Shown here: in pieces, positions 57,771 to 64,000 of the stretch
Position numbering within the stretch: the first letter of the stretch is position 1
Layout of the letters: every line of letters begins with the position of its first letter
Notes under the pieces: generated by a model
Told to the model about the DNA's origin: nothing
The model's input: the letters and a program-made list of their open reading frames with translations, nothing else
Database searches by the model: none
Source: Blasia pusilla
Taxonomy: Eukaryota > Marchantiophyta > Marchantiopsida > Blasiales
Reading direction: 5' to 3'
Assembly (NCBI GenBank): GCA_050084515.1
Contig: CM114273.1
Location: forward strand, 10,850,001 to 10,914,000
DNA: 64,000 nucleotides
Translations under genes and position numbers: made by a program

Positions 57771-59099
57771 GGCAAACTCATAGGAATATAGTCTACTTTC
57801 TTTATATCTTGCCCCATGCCCCGTTTGATTGCTCTTCTACTCTTCCTCAAGATGGATTGCTCCCGCACTTGCTCAATAAACTCATTTTGACCTCTAGATG
57901 ACCTATCTTCCTTTGCATTCCTCACCATGAACCTCTTACATCACATCAATATCTTTTGATGAGGTGGTTATTATATGAGCAAGTAGCCAAGCTATTTTTA
58001 GCATGTGGAAGCCACATCGTTATTTTCCCACCTATTCTCGTGACACATTGTATATTTTTCCCACCACACTCTATCTAATATCTTTTATGACTTGAGGTGT
58101 CTAATCACTTTTCAATTGTTACACGAATAAGTCATTTGATGAATATGACAATTTGTGCATATCATCACAAACCCAACCGAGTCACAAGTGAATCATATTA
58201 AGGCAACTAGTCAATAGGTCTTGAGTAACAAAACTCATATTTTTCTTCTAGTGCATAACAATGGAGGGCATGATACCCCAAAGGAATATCCAATGTCATT
58301 GGTACTACAAGGCTCGCACTTGAAAGATGCGGAAGACTAATTCCAAAATCTACACCAAAACTAAAAAATATCGCAGGTCCTCTCCAACAATGTTTTTGTG
58401 GTATTTGGATGCTCATTACTCATATTCAAAAGTGCAACATATTTTTTTGTTATGTGTTTGTGTACAATGCTCGTCCAAATCCTTGACCCAAAAACTTTGA
58501 TCTCTCATTGTAATTCCATGAATGATCGAGCAATGGCAAGAAGGGTAATGATTCCCTCTCTTCACATTTTGGTTCCATGTAGGGTAGTCTCCCATATCCT
58601 TTCCAACATTATATAGTGATAGAATATCACTCATGTAGGTTGTGGATCAAGGATTGTGCTTGTTTAGCTATAGTGGAGCATGTGTCAGTCTTGATCATGA
58701 TCATAATGATCAACCATTCCATCATGCACAAGTTGTTCATAAGAACAAATGTGTGCTTAAGAGTATTTTGTGTCTTCCAAATGTAACCTCTTAGAAACCT
58801 CGTACACTCTCTTCCTATCCTCGTCATCCATAATCTTTGACCTTCGTGGAACATGTGTGAAAATTTGAAGGTGTCCCAACAACTACGACATGACCTCCCC
58901 TAGATTGGAACCCTTTGCCAATTTTCCAAAAATATATGCTTGGTTTCGAATCAAGCCCTTCAATATACATATGTAACATTCTACAAAATACATATACGTA
59001 CAATGTACCTATCCCATTGATTGGATCTCTCTAGCCAAATAAATGAGCCAATAATTCTACCATGCGATTGTCACGTCTTTTAGGATAGATCGGTGAGAT

Positions 59100-59220
59100 G
59101 TAGTAGAATGCCTTCGTAAGTAGTGGAGGACAGACTCGGTAGGTTGAGGATAACATGTTGAGGCCTCAGGAAACCTGAGAGAGCAGGTTTCCCCTTCGTT
59201 TCGACTCATTTAGAGCCATA
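59100..59220 (+). repeat. Dispersed repeat, copy 2 of 2
   Basis: Diverged partner of the copy at 57640-57770, with the same order of conserved blocks. Confidence 0.55.
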
Positions 59221-61999
59221 TTGAGGAACTTACTATTTTAGGTAAGTAACATTTTGAGTATAGGATCAATTTTCTATTTTTGTTAAGTGACTCTTGACCT
59301 CCTACATTAGGTCAAGAGCCATGGAGGTGACTTGGGAGAATAGGTTACCATGGAGAGAGTTTGGGAGAGGGAAGGGGTATATCTCAAGAGAGAGAGAGAG
59401 CTTGAGAGCTCATTCTCTCTTTGTTGAACCTCTTCGCATGAGGCGGCGGAGCTATGGTCCCTTGCCTTGTGAGTGTAATCCAAGCCTCTCATTAGGAGAG
59501 TAGGTTTGGTTTGACATAAGAGAGAGAGAGAGTGCACACCTTTTGAGAGCTATGGTGTGAGATGGTATAGAAAGAGATTGGATCTTATTTTAATTGGAGA
59601 TATTTTGGTACTTCTCGCCTCTGTGTATGGATGCCATGAGTTAGCATGGGATCGTGTGTGTTTGTGTGTGTGTTCGGTGATAGCGATGTGTATGCGCACG
59701 ACACTATAAATGAAGGCGATAAGTCCCTTTCTAGTGGAGTTTCCATCACAACATCTTCCAGCTCCATAGGATTGTAGTCCTCAAGTCTTATCTCCTTACT
59801 ACACACCCATATACACATGGATATCGAAATCAAGGTAGTGTGGACTCTTAGCGTCCCCATTATATCAATGTTATTTTCCTCCATAAACATTGCAAACTTA
59901 CTTCAAACACAACCTTCTTAAACATTGCAAACTTACATTGGACCCATGGTGGCTTACACACCCAACCACCAACATCTTCTACCAACTGCACCTTAGAATG
60001 CACCTTTATCTCATGACACGCTTGTTTGTGAGTATCGATGTTAGAAGGAATCTTTACTTTTCCTTCAATATGTCAAATGTATATATTGAAAATACCGTAT
60101 GCTCATACTCCACTAAGATAATACGTTGGGGCATGACTCACAATTTATCCCCAACCCCATGCGAGGTTTCGCACTTGTATGCACAAAGTCCTCTTAGACC
60201 ATCAAATCAACCTACGTAATTGCAGATAACAATTTTATATCATGAATTGATTCTCCTACCATATCCACCCATGGCATGCCCATATGATAAATACCTAGTT
60301 ATGCAAAGGTATATTTTGGTCCTCAACTCTCCACAATAGATAACCTCCAAGTTAAATCCACAAGTGGGATATGTAGACTTCCTAGAAACCTACAAGCTTT
60401 ATAGGTTTCCATCTCTTGTACAATTACAATGTACAAGAGATCATTAGCCCGTATAGAAACTTTATGAGATTTAAATTGATCATTCACAATGCCAATAAGT
60501 TAGCGGTTATGTATTACTTATAAGGGGCTCGAGAATCCACCATCAAGCCATATGTGGAGCAATGGTGTACTTGCCATACCATCAAGGTCTTCTCCAACCA
60601 TAATGTCTTGGCGATGATGGTATGTTTATCCAAATATGATTAGGATTTGGGCCTTTCAGAAAAAAAAATTCTTCAAGTTATGAACTTATCATATGCATAT
60701 GGTGTAGTACGAAATGCCCCATCCAATTGGAAGAGTGAGAGAGAAGTAGTATCCTCCTCTATGCATGTAACATCAATTGGAAGGATCCTCTATTGAGAGT
60801 TTGAGGAACTTACAATTGTTGCTAGGATGTAGTGGTCGACGAAGACCTCGTCTCAAATATTTTTTCGACATTTTACATCATCCACTACCATAGGACTTAG
60901 GACACTCTCTATACCTCCATTAGGCATATTCCAACTCCTTTGAATAACCCTAATAATACTCCATCTACACTAGTAAGAGAGCATATCTTCTTGTTTTGTA
61001 CATATAGCTATATGCTTTGCACATGATAGTGGGGCACTATGAAAATATTTTGACACAACTTGATTTAAAAAAATATCAATCGATGCCCACGCATGCAATA
61101 CACGAGAGTAAAAATTATCCATCATTATTATGTAATTGTTAAAATTTTATTTTAAAAAATAAAATTATTATTAGTTGAGAAAGAGAGCCGTCATGAAAGA
61201 AACATTTATATTATTATTGGAGAGTGCCTTCTTGATTTGCAAACACCTCTTTGGTTGACACGTGACAACCGAGCAGCAAGAAAATATTTCCCCCCTCTAC
61301 GGGCAGCAAGAAAATGATTTCCCTTCACTCCCATGCATAGCATCGACTGCCCACTAGTCTATATTATAATTGGAGACCCTATATACAAAACGTGAGATAA
61401 CAAGAAAAAATAGTTAGGAGTTTGCAATTTTTTCCCTTAATTCACACTTGATATTTTGGGAAGGGAAAATGAATTTGAATAGAAAAGGGAAATGGTTTCC
61501 TTAATTAAAATTGACTGATTAATTAATTAATGTTAATTTGGTGGGAAGAGGGAGGAGTAGAATTTGGTACACTTTTATGGAAGGGTGAAATTATTTTAGG
61601 AAGTGGGGTATTATTTAAATTTTAAATGAGAGAGTAGAATCATTCAGAAGAGTGGAATTTAGAGAGTTTGGAATTATTTGGGGAATGCCTCCTAATTTTG
61701 CACTTTGACGTGTAAAATTTTGAGAGTTAACTCTAAACGATAAATCCATTAGGGTGTTGAGAAGAGAGGGGTTCTAAAATAAAAAAGGATACACATGAGA
61801 GGTGCAAACAATTCTCTTTTGATATGTGAAAATGCCTAAACTCTAGTGGGAACATATTCAGTAAAATACCTTTATATATTATAAGTAAAAATAGAAAGTA
61901 TGCATTTGGCAAGAGATTGCTGTCCTCAGAAAGCGCGAACGAGTGTTTCGGCAATTGAGTGACGGTGGATGGGACACACGGAGGTACGGAGCCAGAGGT

Positions 62000-62627
62000 A
62001 GTAGAACAAGATCGAGGATAGAAGCTGAGTGGATGGATGGATGGATTGGTTGATTAGGCATATTCTGCGTCTGATATAACGTGTCGATCACCGAAATCAC
62101 ACGCGCCTTGTGCCTGTGGCGGTGGCGGCTTTTCAGGTCCTTGTTTGAACTGGAGCACGCAAGATTTCGATCGCAACGTGATCTGTCCTCCGCCTGAAAG
62201 CTGGAATTAATTCGGACTCCTTTCACACAGGGTGAGAGAGAGCAAGCGAGAAGTTTGTTTGTTGACAGGCAATGGACCCGCTCGGCCAGAGCTGTTCGAT
62301 GACGTTACCTGGAGAGTGTTGCCAGAAGGAGTGTGAGAGGGAAACTGAACGGAAGGCTCAATTTTTTACCGTCATTTGTCGGCGCGCTGGAGCCCTGGCC
62401 TTGTAGGCTGGTTGCCTCAAGTTTCGGTCGGATTTCGGGTCTCGGATCAGCCCGGGCTGGACATTCTGGAGCATCATTTCATTTCATGCCCTCAGATCAG
62501 CTTCCGACGCATTCGGTCCGAGTTATGGAGTTGTTCAATTCTCTCTCACTCTGAAGTACAAGTTAGGATTACCGTCTGAGGCTGCATTAGGGAGTGGGTG
62601 GGAGGCGTTTACGAAGCTACGGGGGAG
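62000..62627 (+). promoter_or_regulatory. Probable promoter and 5' UTR of the plastid ChaN-like gene
   Basis: This CpG-rich sequence rises sharply from AT-rich spacer near 61.9 kb and leads into the exon at 62628. It contains a TGGATGGATGGATGG stretch on the plus strand around 62030-62045 and short upstream ORFs. No transcription start can be fixed. Confidence 0.4.
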
Positions 62628-63416
62628 ATGGAAACCTACTCTGCCACAAAATTGTCAATTCATTCCTCTTCCACCACTGGATGTGATCTGAGGGGTAATC
62701 CTTCAAGGAAATTAGCGAATTGTGGTGAGTCCAATTCTAGCTTCATCCCGCGACTGAGGAGCAGGGTGTCTTTGCAAGGAGTTCAGGAGAATGGTTGTAG
62801 CTATTCCAGTCACTGTAAATTTCCGACAGGGAGATTTTCGCGTGTGAGGAGAAAATGTAGTCCTCTGCACAATTCCTGCGTTAGAGAGCTTTTTGCAAGT
62901 GCTTTAGGGAATGCCGCTCACTCCCAAGTCGATGGGCAAGGGAGGGAAGGAAAGGGAGATAGCAATGTCGAGAATGTTGCGGCAGAGCTAGGGAGTAGTC
63001 ATCAAGCTATGGCAAGTGAGGATAACACACAAGACGAGAGGAAAGCATGTGGAGACGAGGGCGCAGATGTTCATTTCATTGATTCTAGGAGAAGAGTGTA
63101 CAATTTCCGGAGGAGAATGCTTTTAGGTGCTATCGGTGTTGGGCTGTCGATGTCCTTCTCTCGGTCCTCAGAAGCGGCAGCGGCTACAAGTGAAGGGTTA
63201 AAGTTTTCTTTGAACAAGGGATCATGGTTTTTGGGAGAGGCAGATTCGGGGTCTCCTGGAGTATCTGAACAGAACGGATCCCGAGTCTATGATGGTACTG
63301 TTTTGGGAGAACCTGTGGCTCTAGGCAGCGAGAAAGACCGTGTCTGGCGCAAGCTTTTGGCAGCTCGTGTAGTTTACTTGGGCGAGGCTGAAAAGGTTGC
63401 TGATTCTGACGATCAG
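62628..63416 (+). CDS. First coding exon of a plastid ChaN/DUF399-type protein (probable DUF399 + RETICULATA-like protein); gene continues past the window
   Basis: The exon encodes 263 aa in phase 0 and ends at a donor (CAG then GTGTGT) at 63417. An in-frame TGA lies at 62577 and the first in-frame ATG is at 62628. Residues 1-90 are rich in Ser, Arg and Thr and poor in acidic residues, like a chloroplast transit peptide. Residues 161-186 ([13 protein letters not shown], then SEAAAA) look like a twin-arginine, hydrophobic, Ala-motif lumen signal. The end ([20 protein letters not shown], then [14 protein letters not shown]) matches, from memory, the start of the ChaN-like (DUF399, haem-binding/Tiki fold) domain of plant proteins that also carry a RETICULATA-like DUF3411 membrane domain; Arabidopsis BPG3 is an example. 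The DUF3411 part would lie beyond 64000 and is not seen, so the full architecture is inferred. Confidence 0.8.
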
Positions 63417-63447
63417 GTGTGTACATCTGGACCGTTTACCGGATTGG

Positions 63448-63645
63448 ATGAGCTCCGGTCTTGTCAGGAGCCACAAGTATTTTTAGGTGACGTTTAAAGA
63501 GCTTATGTAAGTCAGGGGAAATGTTGATGGCGTAGAAATATGTTTCATGAACTCCGGTCTTGTCAGGAGCCGCAAGTATTTTTAGGTGACGTTTGAAGAG
63601 CTTATGTAAGTCAGGGGAAATGTTGATGGCGTAGAAATATGTTTC
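63448..63645 (+). repeat. Tandem duplication, 99-bp unit, in intron 1 of the plastid ChaN-like gene
   Basis: Unit 1 is 63448-63546 and unit 2 is 63547-63645. They differ at only a few positions (for example GAGCTCC/GAACTCC and GCCACAAG/GCCGCAAG). The duplication begins 31 bp inside the intron. Confidence 0.95.
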
Positions 63646-64000
63646 GCTGTTAACAGCCTCCTTTCCTTACAATCATCGCCTACTGTTATATTCATTTGGG
63701 AATATCCTTGTTAGCAGGTGGTGGTACCAGGTCTCCATTAGTAGGTCCACGTCGATAAAATCAGTCTTTAGGTGTTTGCTTCGGAGTTAGTTGCTTACTA
63801 GCGTCTCGGTTCAATGTTGTAGCCTTAGGAGACGATTTTCTAGAGTGAAGAAGTGGCTGCCATGTAACTGAATGCAAACAATTGAATCAGACTTCTCAAT
63901 CAAAAGCGGCGTGTTCTCATGAGAGCATGTAGGAGATCAAATTACTCATCTTGTAAAGGGAGATTTTAATTAGTCGTACAATATCTAGCATTGTAATCAG

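Larger units (their letters stand above)
54900..62000. other. AT-rich intergenic DNA with dispersed repeats
   Basis: No coding exon is recognised. There are inverted-like similarities between about 54.95-55.12 and 55.58-55.72 kb (shared TTACACTCGTAA and TATGACTAC), a LINE piece at 56.7 kb, a microsatellite at 57.4 kb and a dispersed direct repeat (57.64-57.77 and 59.10-59.22 kb). Confidence 0.35.

Noticed and set aside
62598-62627. Upstream extension of the plastid protein from a GTG codon
   Set aside because: A nuclear plant gene is expected to start at ATG. The first in-frame ATG is 62628 and an in-frame stop lies at 62577.

Overview
The window is nuclear DNA of a land plant. It carries spliced genes with GT-AG introns, plant-type Ty1/copia elements primed by initiator-Met tRNA, non-LTR (LINE) relics, a hAT-type transposase ORF, small hAT-like non-autonomous elements, and the first exon of what looks like a plastid-targeted gene. 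Large TE-filled introns and thinly spaced genes suggest a big genome (fern, lycophyte, gymnosperm or similar). I cannot name the species from the sequence.

Four genes can be supported. (1) An EXS-domain (ERD1/XPR1/SYG1 family) membrane protein lies on the minus strand. Its ten coding exons are scattered from 35366 down to 17494, and one 12.5 kb intron is packed with nested transposons. (2) ARPC4, the 20 kDa subunit of the actin-nucleating Arp2/3 complex, lies on the minus strand in eight coding exons from 46404 to 40257. It is complete at 169 aa, and its first coding exon is only the ATG. (3) An intact 744-codon hAT-like transposase ORF (TTF/BED-like zinc finger, DUF4371-type core, hAT C-terminal dimerisation region) lies on the minus strand at 51237-53471. 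(4) The first coding exon of a plastid ChaN/DUF399-type protein, probably of the DUF399 + RETICULATA-like DUF3411 class, lies on the plus strand at 62628-63416; the gene runs off the right edge.

Layout: 1-1.3 kb is C-rich unassigned DNA ending in a (TC)57 microsatellite. 1.8-3.2 kb is AT-rich. 3.2-6.0 kb is a CpG-rich block without a recognisable gene but with a perfect 53-bp palindrome. 6.06-7.3 kb is a decayed LINE, followed by a small hAT-like element at 7.8-8.1 kb and AT-rich DNA to 11.8 kb. 11867-17039 is a complete but decayed copia element (CTTAG target-site duplication, TSD), inserted about 450 bp downstream of the EXS stop codon. 17.5-35.4 kb is the EXS gene; its introns hold two solo LTRs, several LINE pieces, a second copia element and a copia RNase H relic that itself carries a perfect 200-bp hAT-like insertion with an 8-bp TSD. 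35.4-40.2 kb is the upstream region of the EXS gene plus AT-rich spacer. 40.3-46.4 kb is ARPC4. 47-50.9 kb is AT-rich spacer with fold-back repeats. 50.9-54.9 kb is the hAT locus with inverted and subterminal repeats. 55-62 kb is repeat-rich spacer. 62-64 kb is the start of the plastid gene.

The host genes do not form a pathway. Coding exons and gene 5' ends are islands in a transposon matrix. I found no CRISPR array, rRNA, convincing tRNA or prokaryotic-type operon, and nothing I would defend as a wholly new biological system. The most informative novelties are structural: the exact hAT-like insertion, the copia element with an extended terminal repeat, the internally deleted LINE family, the long palindrome, and the hAT transposase with an inverted copy of its own start.
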